Assembly: GCA_021324855.1 (NCBI GenBank)
Contig: JAJPIG010000026.1
Location: 62,001-126,000 of the forward strand
Direction of reading: 5' to 3'
Length of the DNA stretch: 64,000 nt
Origin: Pseudomonadota bacterium
GTDB taxonomy: Bacteria; Desulfobacterota; Binatia; Binatales; Binataceae
Program-made: the position numbers and the translations under genes
Part shown: piece by piece, positions 45,522 to 54,677 of the stretch
How positions within the stretch are numbered: position 1 is the first letter of the stretch
Layout of the letters: each line of letters starts with the position of its first letter
Notes under the pieces: generated by a model
Told to the model about the DNA's origin: nothing
Seen by the model: the letters and a program-made list of their open reading frames with translations, nothing else
The model's database searches: none

Positions 45522-45955
45522 TGGAGAAGAACGAGGAACACGCTCCGGATTCCGTGCGAATCTTTCTGGTCGAAGACAACTCCGAGCACGTCTTCATTGC
45601 GCTCACTGTCATCCGCCAGATTCTCGGCGAGGCCAGCGAGGTGATCGTCGCGGAAAATGCCGACGAGGCGCTGGACTTGATCGCCCGTTTTTCCGACAAC
45701 GATCGGCCCGATCTCATCCTGGTTGATCTGCGGCTGCCGCGTAATGGAGGATTCTCGGTGTTGTCGGCGGCCCGCGCCAACGAAGCCTGCGCGCACATCC
45801 CGATGTTCGTGATTACCAGCTCGATGTACGATCGCGACATCGCCCAGAGCTACGAACTTGGCGCTTCTGCCGTGCTGTGCAAACCGCTCTCCCGCGCGCG
45901 CCTCAAGGAAGAGCTGGCGCGGATCGGGTTACCCGGCGGCATCCCGCCGCTGTAA
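45521..45955 (+). CDS. Single-domain response regulator (CheY-like, Rcp1 type)
   Basis: A 144-residue receiver domain with no output domain. The acidic pocket is in FLVEDN, the phosphoacceptor Asp in ILVDLRLP near residue 70, the Thr/Ser switch in FVITSSMYD and the conserved Lys in VLCKPLS. The LRLPRNGG and spacing resemble Rcp1-type regulators paired with phytochrome or hybrid kinases. No kinase gene is adjacent. The start is set by TGATG overlap with the leader peptide. Confidence 0.9.
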   Translation: MEKNEEHAPDSVRIFLVEDNSEHVFIALTVIRQILGEASEVIVAENADEALDLIARFSDNDRPDLILVDLRLPRNGGFSVLSAARANEACAHIPMFVITSSMYDRDIAQSYELGASAVLCKPLSRARLKEELARIGLPGGIPPL

Positions 45956-46039
45956 TTCAGGACCATTGCACGAGTTTCGATTCAGCCCCGAGGATTGGTT
46001 CTCGGAGCGGATGCCGCTGCATGCTACTCTCCTGAAGTA

Positions 46040-47230
46040 ATGAAGCTCGGCATCTTTTACGAACTGCAGCTACCGCGGCCCTGGAATAGCGATTCGGAGC
46101 TCAAGCTGTTTCAGAATTCGCTCGAGCAGGTCGAACTCGCTGATCGGCTGGGGTTCGATTACGTCTGGGCCGTCGAACATCACTTTCTCGAAGAGTACGC
46201 GCATAGCTCCGCGCCCGAGGTCTTCCTCGCCGCCTGCAGCCAGCGCGCTAAACGGATCCGGCTCGGACACGGCGTGGTCTTGATGCCGCCCGGGTACAAC
46301 CATCCGGCGCGCGTTGCCGAACGAATCGCCACGCTCGATTTGGTCAGCAACGGCCGCGTCGATTTCGGCACCGGCGAATCCTCGTCCGAGGCCGAACTCG
46401 GCGGCTTTGGCATCCCGCGCGGCGACAAACGCGCGATGTGGCAGGAGGCGCTGGAAGCGACCTGCCGAATGATGTCCGAGGAGCCGTTTCTGGGCTACGA
46501 AGGCACGCACTTCCGGATGCCGGTGCGCAATGTCGTTCCCAAGCCCGTGCAGAAGCCGCATCCGCCCGTGTGGGTCGCGTGCTCGCGCCGCGAAACCATT
46601 CTTCTCGCCGCGCGGCTCGGCCTCGGCGCGCTCAGCTTCACCTTCATGTCGCCCGACGAAGCGCGTCAATGGGCCGCGGATTACTACGCCACGCTCGAAA
46701 CCGAGGCCCAACCGATTGCCGCGGCCGTCAATCCCAACCTCGCGATCGTGACCGGCTTCATGTGCGATCGCGATCCCGCACGTGCGCGCAACGCCGCCGA
46801 GGAAGGGCTTCGATTTTTTGCTTACGCGCTCGGGCACTATTATCTGTTCGGCCGCCACGAGCCCGCCCGCACCGATATCTGGAGCAACTATCGCGCGAAC
46901 CCGCTGAGCCTTCCGATCATCGATGGCGCAACGAGCTGCGTCGGCACGCCCGACCAGGTGCGCGCCAGCCTCCGCGCCTTTGAAGACGCGGGCATCGACC
47001 AGGTCGTGCTCGTGTCGCAGGCCGGCAACAACCGCCACGAGGATATTTGCGCGTCGCTCGAGCTGCTGGCGCGCGAAGTGATGCCGGAGTTCAAGGAGCG
47101 CGATGCCGAGCGCGCCCGCGCCAGGGCCGAGCGGATCGCGCTAATCAGCGAGCGCGCGATGAGGCGCAAGCCCGCGCCGAAAATCCCCGCCAACGCACCG
47201 ACGACCATCCAGGCCGGCGCGTTGCCCTGA
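46040..47230 (+). CDS. LLM class (luciferase-like) flavin-dependent oxidoreductase
   Basis: A 396-residue TIM-barrel enzyme of the bacterial luciferase family. Features: MKLGIFYELQLPRPW start, FDYVWAVEHHFLEEYAHSS, RIRLGHGVVLMPP and RVAERIATLDLVSNGRVDFGTG, all typical of FMN/F420-binding luciferase-like monooxygenases, then SFTFMSPDEARQW. The long Arg/Ala-rich tail (after about 340) is extra. Reaction and cofactor (FMN or F420) are not determined by sequence. The start ATG at 46040 begins the family consensus. Confidence 0.93.
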   Translation: MKLGIFYELQLPRPWNSDSELKLFQNSLEQVELADRLGFDYVWAVEHHFLEEYAHSSAPEVFLAACSQRAKRIRLGHGVVLMPPGYNHPARVAERIATLDLVSNGRVDFGTGESSSEAELGGFGIPRGDKRAMWQEALEATCRMMSEEPFLGYEGTHFRMPVRNVVPKPVQKPHPPVWVACSRRETILLAARLGLGALSFTFMSPDEARQWAADYYATLETEAQPIAAAVNPNLAIVTGFMCDRDPARARNAAEEGLRFFAYALGHYYLFGRHEPARTDIWSNYRANPLSLPIIDGATSCVGTPDQVRASLRAFEDAGIDQVVLVSQAGNNRHEDICASLELLAREVMPEFKERDAERARARAERIALISERAMRRKPAPKIPANAPTTIQAGALP

Positions 47231-47298
47231 GCGTCAGCACACACTCACTAGGCGCGCCGATCCGCGTCTGATAAATTTTTTGATGATCACGCATCCCG

Positions 47299-47841
47299 AT
47301 GGCTCTCCTCAGAATCCGCAAATTCCCCGACGCCGTTCTCAAGCAGCCGGCCAAGCCGGTCGCGGAGATCGATGGCCGGCTCGACGGGTTCATCGAGAGC
47401 ATGGTGCAGACCATGTACGCGGCGCCGGGCGTTGGCCTTGCCGCGCCCCAGGTCGGCGACCCGCGCCGCGTAATCGTGCTCGATACCGATCACGAAAATC
47501 CCGGCGCTCACCTGCTCAAGCTGATCAATCCCGAAGTCGTCGAGTCTGAAGGCTCCGTCATCTGGGAGGAAGGCTGCCTCTCGGTGATCGACTTCACCGC
47601 CGATGTGAAGCGAGCTGCCAAGGTGATGGTGCGCGCGTGGACGCCCGAGCAGAAAGAGATCGAAATCGAAGCCGACGGCCTGCTCGCGGTCGCCCTGCAG
47701 CACGAAATCGACCATCTCGACGGCAAGCTCTTCATCGATCGCATCAGCCGCATCAAACGCGAGCTCTATCGCCGCCGTCTCGCCAAGCTGATCAAGGAGG
47801 GCAAAGCCGATGAGCAGCGGCCCTCCCGCGTCCAGATCTGA
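47299..47841 (+). CDS. def: Peptide deformylase
   Basis: 180 residues, the metal-dependent enzyme that removes N-formyl from nascent proteins. The three family motifs are intact: GVGLAAPQVG, EGCLSV (metal Cys) and QHEIDHLDG (two metal His and catalytic Glu). It overlaps fmt by 32 bases, forming the def-fmt-rsmB operon. Confidence 0.98.
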   Translation: MALLRIRKFPDAVLKQPAKPVAEIDGRLDGFIESMVQTMYAAPGVGLAAPQVGDPRRVIVLDTDHENPGAHLLKLINPEVVESEGSVIWEEGCLSVIDFTADVKRAAKVMVRAWTPEQKEIEIEADGLLAVALQHEIDHLDGKLFIDRISRIKRELYRRRLAKLIKEGKADEQRPSRVQI

Positions 47842-48799
47842 CGCCACATCGACGCCGCTGCGGATCGTTTTCATGGGCACGCCGCCGCTGGCGGCGCATA
47901 TCCTGAATCGCCTGCTCGATTCACAAGGCGCGCTGCTGCGAGTAGTGGCTGTCGTCACCCAGCCCGATCAGCCGCGCGATCGCGGCCTGCGGATGGAGCC
48001 GAGTGCGGTTGCGGCTGCCGCCGCGTCGCGCGGTCTGATGATTCTCAAGCCCGAAAAAATTCGCACGCCGGAATTTCTCGCCGCGCTCAAGGCGCTCGCT
48101 CCCGATCTGCTCGTGGTTGCCGCCTACGGACGCATCCTGCCCGATCCGGTGCTCGCTGTTGCGCGCCTGATGCCGATCAACGTCCACGCCTCCCTCCTGC
48201 CGCGCCATCGCGGCGCGTCGCCGGTCGAGGGCGCAATTCTCGCCGGTGATCGCGAGACCGGCGTCACAATCATGCGGATTACGTCCCGGATGGACGCCGG
48301 TCCGATACTGCTCGCGCGCGCGATTCCGATCGCATCCGACGAGACTCAGGGTTCGCTCAAGACGAAGCTCGCCGAGCTTGGCGCCGCGGCGCTGCTGGAC
48401 GCGATCGCGCAAATCGCGCGCGGCGAGATCGTCGAGACCGCGCAGGACGAGGCGCTCGCGACTTACACGCGTCCTATCGAGAAGCGGGATTCGATGATCG
48501 ACTGGAAGGCGGACGCCTCGCACATCGAGCGGATGGTCCGCGCATACGATCCGTGGCCGATTGCGCGCACCACGATGCGCGGCGAGCTGCTGATGATCCA
48601 TCGCGCCGCGCTCGCCCAGGACGGCGCCGGCGCGGCGGAGCCCGGCACGATCGTCGATCTCGGGCGCGCACCGATCGTCCAATGTGGACGCGGCCGGCTC
48701 GTGCTGGTCGAAGTGCAGGCCGCCGGCCGCAAGCGGATGCCGGCGGCGGATTTCATGCGCGGACGGCGGATTGCGATCGGCGAACGGCTCGGGATATGA
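47810..48799 (+). CDS. fmt: Methionyl-tRNA formyltransferase
   Basis: 329 residues. The N-terminal domain has LRIVFMGTPPLAAHIL, the formyl-THF site NVHASLLPRHRGASPVEGAI and TSRMDAGPILL; the C-terminal OB-like domain ends with PAADFMRG. It formylates initiator tRNA. The ATG at 47810 has GGAGG nine bases upstream within def. Confidence 0.97.
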   Translation: MSSGPPASRSDATSTPLRIVFMGTPPLAAHILNRLLDSQGALLRVVAVVTQPDQPRDRGLRMEPSAVAAAAASRGLMILKPEKIRTPEFLAALKALAPDLLVVAAYGRILPDPVLAVARLMPINVHASLLPRHRGASPVEGAILAGDRETGVTIMRITSRMDAGPILLARAIPIASDETQGSLKTKLAELGAAALLDAIAQIARGEIVETAQDEALATYTRPIEKRDSMIDWKADASHIERMVRAYDPWPIARTTMRGELLMIHRAALAQDGAGAAEPGTIVDLGRAPIVQCGRGRLVLVEVQAAGRKRMPAADFMRGRRIAIGERLGI

Positions 48800-50160
48800 A
48801 CCGGGCGCGAGCGCGCACCGATCGGGCCGGACTCGCTCCACGCCGCGCCGCAATCGAGATTTTGCGGCGCGTTGACCAGGAACGCGCCTTCGCGGATGTG
48901 CTGCTGGGGCATCAGCTCGACAACTTTCCGTCCGCCGATCGCCGCCTGCTCACCCGTCTCGTGCTCGGGGCGATCGCATGGCAGGGCCGGCTCGATTACG
49001 AGATCGAACAGCTCGCCGGTCGTCCGCCCGGCGATCTTGCTCCCGCGGTCCGCGCCATCCTCCGTCTCGGTCTCTTCCAGCTTCGCTTCATGGATCGCGT
49101 TCCGGCGCATGCCGCCGTCAATACCGCTGTGGAAATCGCGAAAGAACATCCACACACGCGGAAAGCCGCGGGTTTGATCAACGCCGTGCTGCGCAAGGCG
49201 TCGTCAACGGCGTTCGCGATGCCGCCGCGCGATCGCGACGAACTCGGCTACCTAGCGATCGCATGGTCGCATCCGCGATGGCTCGTCGAGCGGTTCGTGG
49301 CTTGGTTCGGACTTGCCGATGCGGAACGGCTGATGGCGGCCAACAACGAAGCGGCTCCAAACGCGATCCGGCTCAATCTTGCGCGCGGCTCGCGCGATGA
49401 GCTTCTCCGGCGCCTGCGCGAGGCGGGACTTTCGTTCCTCGAAGATGGCGGCCTGCCCGAGAGCGCGTTACTCGCGAGCGCGACCGGAGTGCGCGCTGGC
49501 GCGTCCGGGGAGGGTCTCTACTATCCTCAATCGGAAGCCGCGCAATGGATAGCGCGTCTGCTCGCACCGGAGCCCGGCGCGACGGTTGTCGATTGCGCCG
49601 CCGCGCCCGGCGGCAAGACGACCCATCTTGCGGAACTGGTCGGCGCCGGCGGCCGCGTGATTGCGATCGATCTCAATTGGCGGGGCCTTAAACGCGCCCG
49701 GCAACTCGCAAGCTCGCTAGGCCATCGAAATATCGATTTCGTCTGCGCCGATCTGACCGTGTCGGTTCCGCTTTGCGACGCGCAGTTCGATTTCGTGCTC
49801 CTGGACGCGCCCTGTACGGGACTCGGAACGCTGCGCGAGCATCCGGAGATCCGATGGCGGCTCAAGCCGGGCGATCCCGCGCGGATGGCGGTGATGCAGT
49901 TATCGATGCTCGAGCGGGCGGCAGGACTGCTACGCCGCGGCGGCGCGCTGGTCTATTCGGTCTGCAGCTTCGCGCCAGAGGAGGGTCCCGAGGTCATCGA
50001 AAAATTCCTTGCAGCGCGTCGCGATTTCACGCTCGATCGCACGCCGTGCGTTCATCCGGTGATCGCGCGCGAGCTTCGCGATGACGGAACGTTGCTTACC
50101 CGGCCCGACCTCGGCGGCCGCGACGGCTTCTTCGCCGCGCGCGTGATCCGGATGCGCTGA
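48796..50160 (+). CDS. rsmB: 16S rRNA (cytosine967-C5)-methyltransferase RsmB
   Basis: 454 residues: an N-terminal NusB-like RNA-binding domain (about 1-150, FRAMD-like LFQLRFMDRVPAHAAV) and a C-terminal methyltransferase with DCAAAPGGKTTHLAE (SAM loop), LDAPCTGLGTLREHPE (catalytic/release Cys) and VYSVCSFAPEE. The ATG overlaps the fmt stop (ATGA). The larger open frame upstream of 48796 is fmt shadow. Confidence 0.97.
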   Translation: MNRARARTDRAGLAPRRAAIEILRRVDQERAFADVLLGHQLDNFPSADRRLLTRLVLGAIAWQGRLDYEIEQLAGRPPGDLAPAVRAILRLGLFQLRFMDRVPAHAAVNTAVEIAKEHPHTRKAAGLINAVLRKASSTAFAMPPRDRDELGYLAIAWSHPRWLVERFVAWFGLADAERLMAANNEAAPNAIRLNLARGSRDELLRRLREAGLSFLEDGGLPESALLASATGVRAGASGEGLYYPQSEAAQWIARLLAPEPGATVVDCAAAPGGKTTHLAELVGAGGRVIAIDLNWRGLKRARQLASSLGHRNIDFVCADLTVSVPLCDAQFDFVLLDAPCTGLGTLREHPEIRWRLKPGDPARMAVMQLSMLERAAGLLRRGGALVYSVCSFAPEEGPEVIEKFLAARRDFTLDRTPCVHPVIARELRDDGTLLTRPDLGGRDGFFAARVIRMR

Positions 50161-50171
50161 ACGACCTCATA

Positions 50172-53100
50172 TTACCTGCCGCATTTCCAGGCGTTGGCCG
50201 CCTTGCAGAGCGCGGTTGAACCCGCCCCGCCGCCCACGCACGTCGAGCCCATCGTCACGCCATCGGCGACGCTTTTGCAGTCGCTGCAATAGATTTCCTG
50301 GCCGGGCGTGCAAGTCGAAGGCAGGCTGGCGAAGAGCGTGCTGCCCTCCCCAAGCAGGCCTGAACCGTTGATCGAGAGATTTCCGTTGGCGGCGGTTGTG
50401 ATAGTTCCGGCGCTGAGTGCGCCGGCCACCTGGAAATCGCCGGTCGTGTCGACCGTCGGCGCGGTCGCGCTCGAAAGCGCCTGCCCCTGATCGAGTACCG
50501 TGTAGGTCGGAATCCCGTTCGCGTTCTGTGCGGCTTCGGCCACGTTGCTCGCGAGCAGCGATGCGCCGGTGGTGGCGTCCTTGTATACGTCATACGCGAT
50601 GCATCCCGGGGTGTAGTTCCACGTGATGCTCACATAGTTCGAGGCGCTGAGTGCGCTCGGGGAATTGGTATCCTGACCGCCGGCTGAAACGGCCGAAGTG
50701 CCGCCGTTGGCGTCATGGCAGACGAGATAATAGTTATGCGTGACTCCGGCGCCGGTGCCGACGGTGGTCGCGGTCGGCGCCGGGATCGTGCCGACCTTGG
50801 CGGTGGTGATACGGCCGTTGGACGACAGTCCGCCCCACAGAGTCGGCGCGACGAGCGGCCCGTCGATCCGCTGAGTTGCTGTAGTCGGCGAAGAGCCGCC
50901 GTTGCCCGTGTCGGTGAGTCCGGAGGCATTCATGATCGAAACCGAGTAATTCGCGCCGTTCGTGAACGGCGTGAATACTGCCTGCGGATCGCTAAAGATG
51001 TCACCGAAGCTGGTAAGCCGCAGTGACAGCCGGCGTCCGATCGAAGCAGTGCCGACGTTGAGTTTCATCGGCGCAGCACCATTCCACCAGTTGTTGAAAC
51101 TCACCGTCTGACCGTAGCCCGGAACCACGTAAAACGAATCGGGCGCGACGCTTGTGGGACTGAAGTAGCTGTTTTCGATCGAGACCGAGGAACCGAATCC
51201 GCTGTCATCGTAAGTGAGTCGGGCGAGCCCCTCTGCGTACCAGTCGTGCAGTTGCACCCGCTTTACGGATCCGTGGAGGTAAACGCCGATCGCGTCGAGC
51301 GCGGAGGAATTGAGCCGCTCGACCATCACGCTCCCCACGGCGGCATTGGCGTTCGAGCCGCCGAGATCGAACAGGTAATTCCATGGCCCGTACGAAACCT
51401 GGATGTTCTGGAACTGCTCGTTGTCGGTTTGCCCCGCGCCCGCAACATAGAATGCCGTGTACCCACCGTCGGCGCCGATGCCGACATTGATATCGCGGAA
51501 TGTCATGCCTTCACTGTTCGCGTTTCCCTGGCTGGCGAGACGGACCGGGTTCGCGATATAGGCGAAGTTCTGCCTGACCAACGCGTTGCGGGTCGAAGTC
51601 ACGGAACCGGCGCCGATATTGTCGATATCCACACCGACCGCCGGGGTCGCCCCGTTAAGGCCGGTCAGAGTAAGGCTTTCGACCAGTGCGTTGCGCGTCT
51701 TGAACATCTGCACGAAGGTCGCACCCAAGCCACCAATCCAGTTGAGTGTCGTGTTGCCGCCGCCAACCGCGGTCTCTCCACGGACCCGCAGCCCCGCGCA
51801 CCCGCTGAGATTGATGGTGGTCGCGATGTTGTAATTGCCCGCGGGAATATAGACCGCGGCATCCGCAGTCGAATTCGGGCACGATGCGGCGACCGCCGCA
51901 TTAATCGCGGGACCATCGTCGTGCTGCACAACATAGTTCGTTCCGGAGACCGCAGGCGCGGTCGCGAGCGTGAAGTTCGTGCTGGTGCAGGCAGCGCCCT
52001 GCACGGACGTTCCGCAACTGACGATGGTCGTAAGCAAGGGCGGATTGACCACCGCGGGCATCGGCTGACTCCCGCTCGCGTTCGCAGTGTGGATGGCGCC
52101 GGCGGCATCGAGATATTGCCCCTGGGCGTTGCCGAAATCGAAGTAGGTCTGTGTGGCGGTCGATGTTCCGAACACCGGAATCACGCTGTAGAAGCCCGGG
52201 GTGCACGACGCTCCCTTGCAGCGGCCGATGAGATCAGCAACGGCGCCTGCGGGATTGGTGATGGTGAGGACATTGGTGTTGCTCGGACTGAGGACCGCAG
52301 CGCCGTTAGTGAGCGTCTGAATAGTCGAGCAGGCGCCCACACCGCCGTTCGCGTCGACGGGGCAGACCTCGTAGCTGTAGCTCGTTGAACAGCTCGTATT
52401 CGCCAGCGGCGAGGAGCCCAGAACCCCGAACGGCACCCAGCCGAAATCGCCGTTGTCGCTGACATGTGCGCCGTTGATCCACGGCGTGCCCATGTAACGG
52501 GGCGGCCCCTGCAACACGCTCTTAAAATCCGGAATGGTTGCGGCCGAGGTGAACGAGGTATTCGCGCCGTGATAGAAGCCGTACCACTGACCGTCGAGCG
52601 ATACCGCAATCTCGTCGTTCGCATTGCCGCCATTGTCGGCGTAGAGATGGCTCGGCTGCCACGCCGCGACGCTGTTCAGATTGTCGACCCAGCAGCCCAT
52701 GAGCTGGCCTGCCGTCTGCACCTTGTTGGCGGCGCTGAGCAGGCCCGTGCCGTTGTCGGGATAGGCCTCGGGCTGGACGGCGAGGGTCGGGGCAGTGAGC
52801 GAGCTTGGAGCGCCGGCGCCATAAATCGCGATATGCTGACCGACCGCGAAGTCATGCACCGCGTCCATCGTGATGGTCGCATTACCCGACGTCATCGAGG
52901 CCGTCCCGCTCACTGTCGACGCAGTCGCACCGAAATAGGGATCGCGCACGTTGATCTGCCCGTTGATTGAAAAATTCCCGATGTTGTGCTGGGCCAGCGT
53001 GTCATTGCTCGGCGTGATGCCCGCGACGCCGTTTACCGCGTTGCCGCCCATCGAGAGGCTTTGCTCGAGTGCGGAATTCGAGCACGACCAGACGCCGCGC

Positions 53101-53393
53101 GCTCCGAGTGCAAACGCGCCGCTGCCGCCCCCGGTGCATGGTGTGGTGCGGAGGCAATCATTGCAGAACAGAATCATCCCGTCCTGTTCGGCCGGCAGGG
53201 TCGCGAACGGGCGGCTCACGATGAGCGGCGAGATGGGCACTAGCCCGGAGAAGCGCTGGTTAATTGCGCTGCGAAAGTTGAAGCCGGCGCCGGGTCCGAC
53301 GTAGTTGGGAATTCCCTGGTATTGCGCACGTGCGTCAATTGCCAGCGTCACCAGCGCAATTGTCGCGAGCGTCGTCCAACATCGCTTGAGCAT
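50172..53393 (-). CDS. Secreted parallel beta-helix (pectate-lyase-like) protein with terminal Cys modules
   Basis: 1073 residues with a signal peptide (KRCWTTLATIALVTLAIDARAQ). A pectate_lyase_3 type start is seen near residue 490 (DDGPAINAAVAASC, then VYIPAGNYNIATTI), followed by a parallel-helix repeat region to about 800 and an Ig-like segment to about 1000. Matching Cys modules stand at both ends: LFCNDCLRTTPCTGGGSG near residue 74 and IYCSDCKSVADG plus WKCGR at the C-terminus. Low-complexity Gly/Ser/Asn/Thr stretches predominate. Substrate unknown; carbohydrate binding or cleavage is inferred. Upstream (53394-53604) are hairpins and a palindrome. Confidence 0.85.
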   Translation of the reverse strand: MLKRCWTTLATIALVTLAIDARAQYQGIPNYVGPGAGFNFRSAINQRFSGLVPISPLIVSRPFATLPAEQDGMILFCNDCLRTTPCTGGGSGAFALGARGVWSCSNSALEQSLSMGGNAVNGVAGITPSNDTLAQHNIGNFSINGQINVRDPYFGATASTVSGTASMTSGNATITMDAVHDFAVGQHIAIYGAGAPSSLTAPTLAVQPEAYPDNGTGLLSAANKVQTAGQLMGCWVDNLNSVAAWQPSHLYADNGGNANDEIAVSLDGQWYGFYHGANTSFTSAATIPDFKSVLQGPPRYMGTPWINGAHVSDNGDFGWVPFGVLGSSPLANTSCSTSYSYEVCPVDANGGVGACSTIQTLTNGAAVLSPSNTNVLTITNPAGAVADLIGRCKGASCTPGFYSVIPVFGTSTATQTYFDFGNAQGQYLDAAGAIHTANASGSQPMPAVVNPPLLTTIVSCGTSVQGAACTSTNFTLATAPAVSGTNYVVQHDDGPAINAAVAASCPNSTADAAVYIPAGNYNIATTINLSGCAGLRVRGETAVGGGNTTLNWIGGLGATFVQMFKTRNALVESLTLTGLNGATPAVGVDIDNIGAGSVTSTRNALVRQNFAYIANPVRLASQGNANSEGMTFRDINVGIGADGGYTAFYVAGAGQTDNEQFQNIQVSYGPWNYLFDLGGSNANAAVGSVMVERLNSSALDAIGVYLHGSVKRVQLHDWYAEGLARLTYDDSGFGSSVSIENSYFSPTSVAPDSFYVVPGYGQTVSFNNWWNGAAPMKLNVGTASIGRRLSLRLTSFGDIFSDPQAVFTPFTNGANYSVSIMNASGLTDTGNGGSSPTTATQRIDGPLVAPTLWGGLSSNGRITTAKVGTIPAPTATTVGTGAGVTHNYYLVCHDANGGTSAVSAGGQDTNSPSALSASNYVSITWNYTPGCIAYDVYKDATTGASLLASNVAEAAQNANGIPTYTVLDQGQALSSATAPTVDTTGDFQVAGALSAGTITTAANGNLSINGSGLLGEGSTLFASLPSTCTPGQEIYCSDCKSVADGVTMGSTCVGGGAGSTALCKAANAWKCGR

Positions 53394-53405
53394 CGGTGAT
53401 TTGTT

Positions 53406-53435
53406 GCGGCGGCGTCCGCCGCCCGCGCTCGCGGG
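53406..53435. repeat. Two adjacent perfect hairpins in the beta-helix gene leader
   Basis: GCGGCGG-CGT-CCGCCGC at 53406-53422 and CCCGCG-CT-CGCGGG at 53422-53435, just upstream of the gene starting at 53393. They could block the ribosome site or act as a leader structure. Confidence 0.5.
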
Positions 53436-53554
53436 TCAGCGGCCGAGACGGAGAAACATCAGTTCAGTCGTGATGAAACAGCGGTGATGGGATAGTCATC
53501 GAGGATGGCCAGATGCTGCGCGCCATTCTGAGGCCTGCACGCCATCCCGCATAG

Positions 53555-53570
53555 GGTGAAACATTTCACC
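53555..53570. promoter_or_regulatory. 16-bp palindrome GGTGAAACATTTCACC
   Basis: A perfect 7+2+7 dyad, 34 bases beyond the amidohydrolase stop and about 160 bases upstream of the beta-helix gene. Shape and length suit a dimeric repressor operator. The regulator is not identifiable. Confidence 0.45.
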
Positions 53571-53604
53571 AGTCGAACCGCGCCAATCGACGTAAAACCT
53601 TTCA

Positions 53605-54579
53605 TCAGGAACCGAAGACAACCGGAGGAAATAATCTTTCGGCGTTTGCGTGATCCATCTTGTCGCGATCGGCCGCCGGGCAATTGAGCTGATCGAGCGC
53701 CTGGAGGGTGCGGCACGCCCATTGACCGTACGGATGGTCGGTGCCGAACAAAATGTGGTCGGCGCCCATCGTCTCGTAGCACCATCGAAGCGGTTCGACC
53801 CGATGCACCACCGTGTCCATGTAGAGCGTCTTCAGCGTCGGTGTCGGATCCTCGCCGCGCTGATGGGTAAGCATCGAGCCCGCCAATCGCGGCATCAGGT
53901 AGGGCAGCGCGCCGCCGACGTGCGGGATGATCACCGGCGCAGACGAAAATTCCGCGAGCCGCCCCGAAACCGCCAGCCGCATCGCAGCGAGCGTGGTATC
54001 GACGATGAAGCCGAGCGCGGGCACCGGGATGATGTCGGCGAGATAGTTGCGATTGAGCGGCACGGTCGGATGGATGAAGATTGGGCGACGCAGCTCCGCC
54101 ATCCGGGCAAAGATCGGCCGGAACTCCGGCGCATCGAGCGGCCTGCCGCGGATGTTCGAGAAGAGTTGCAGGCCACGGAACTTGAGCTCGCCAATCGCGC
54201 GGTCGAGCTCCTTGAGCGATTCATCGAGATCGCCGAATCCCAGCGTTGCATAACCCCAGAATCGGTCGGGATGCGCCGCGATCAGCTCGGCGAGAAGGTC
54301 GTTGTGCATCCGTGCGATTCGATCGGCGTTGCGTCCGCCGAGCAGTTCGGGGCCCGGCGCTCCGAGGCTCAGGATCGCGACATCGATTCCGAGGCTGTCC
54401 ATGTCGGCGAGCTTGCGCTCCATCGTGAACATCGATTGCGCCGCGGGCAGCGTCAGCCCCTCGCAGCAGGTGAAGCGCCAGACGCCATCGACGAGCCGCG
54501 CGTAGGGAAAGCGGCTCCGCTTTTCGAGCATCCGTGCGAATTTCTCGGACATGAAATGGCTATGGACGTCGATTCTCAT
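53605..54579 (-). CDS. Amidohydrolase-family decarboxylase (ACMSD-like)
   Basis: 324 residues of the amidohydrolase 2 (ACMSD/5-carboxyvanillate decarboxylase) family. Metal ligands: IDVHSHF (His-x-His), FIHPTVP, VIIPHVGG and the Asp in FGTDHP, with the fold features typical of alpha-amino-beta-carboxymuconate semialdehyde decarboxylase. The enzyme would follow a 3-hydroxyanthranilate dioxygenase; two homologues of that lie 13-45 kb away in the window. Other family members decarboxylate resorcylate or vanillate derivatives, so the substrate is not certain. Confidence 0.9.
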   Translation of the reverse strand: MRIDVHSHFMSEKFARMLEKRSRFPYARLVDGVWRFTCCEGLTLPAAQSMFTMERKLADMDSLGIDVAILSLGAPGPELLGGRNADRIARMHNDLLAELIAAHPDRFWGYATLGFGDLDESLKELDRAIGELKFRGLQLFSNIRGRPLDAPEFRPIFARMAELRRPIFIHPTVPLNRNYLADIIPVPALGFIVDTTLAAMRLAVSGRLAEFSSAPVIIPHVGGALPYLMPRLAGSMLTHQRGEDPTPTLKTLYMDTVVHRVEPLRWCYETMGADHILFGTDHPYGQWACRTLQALDQLNCPAADRDKMDHANAERLFPPVVFGS

Positions 54580-54677
54580 GACCCGCTCCTAATAACATAC
54601 TTGCGAGTCTCGCGGCGCGCAGCCGGACGGCTTCTCGCGCGCGGCGGCGAACTGAAATAGACTGAGGCTCGCCAATC

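Noticed and set aside
48553-48795. Extended rsmB start inside fmt
   Set aside because: The 81 extra codons are Arg-rich fmt shadow; the ATGA overlap at 48796 is the normal operon junction.
51246-52388. 380-codon plus-strand frame opposite the beta-helix protein
   Set aside because: No ribosome site or domain; the minus-strand protein has a signal peptide and clear fold motifs.
53650-54660. 336-codon plus-strand frame opposite the ACMSD-like gene
   Set aside because: A shadow of a gene whose metal ligands are all present on the minus strand.
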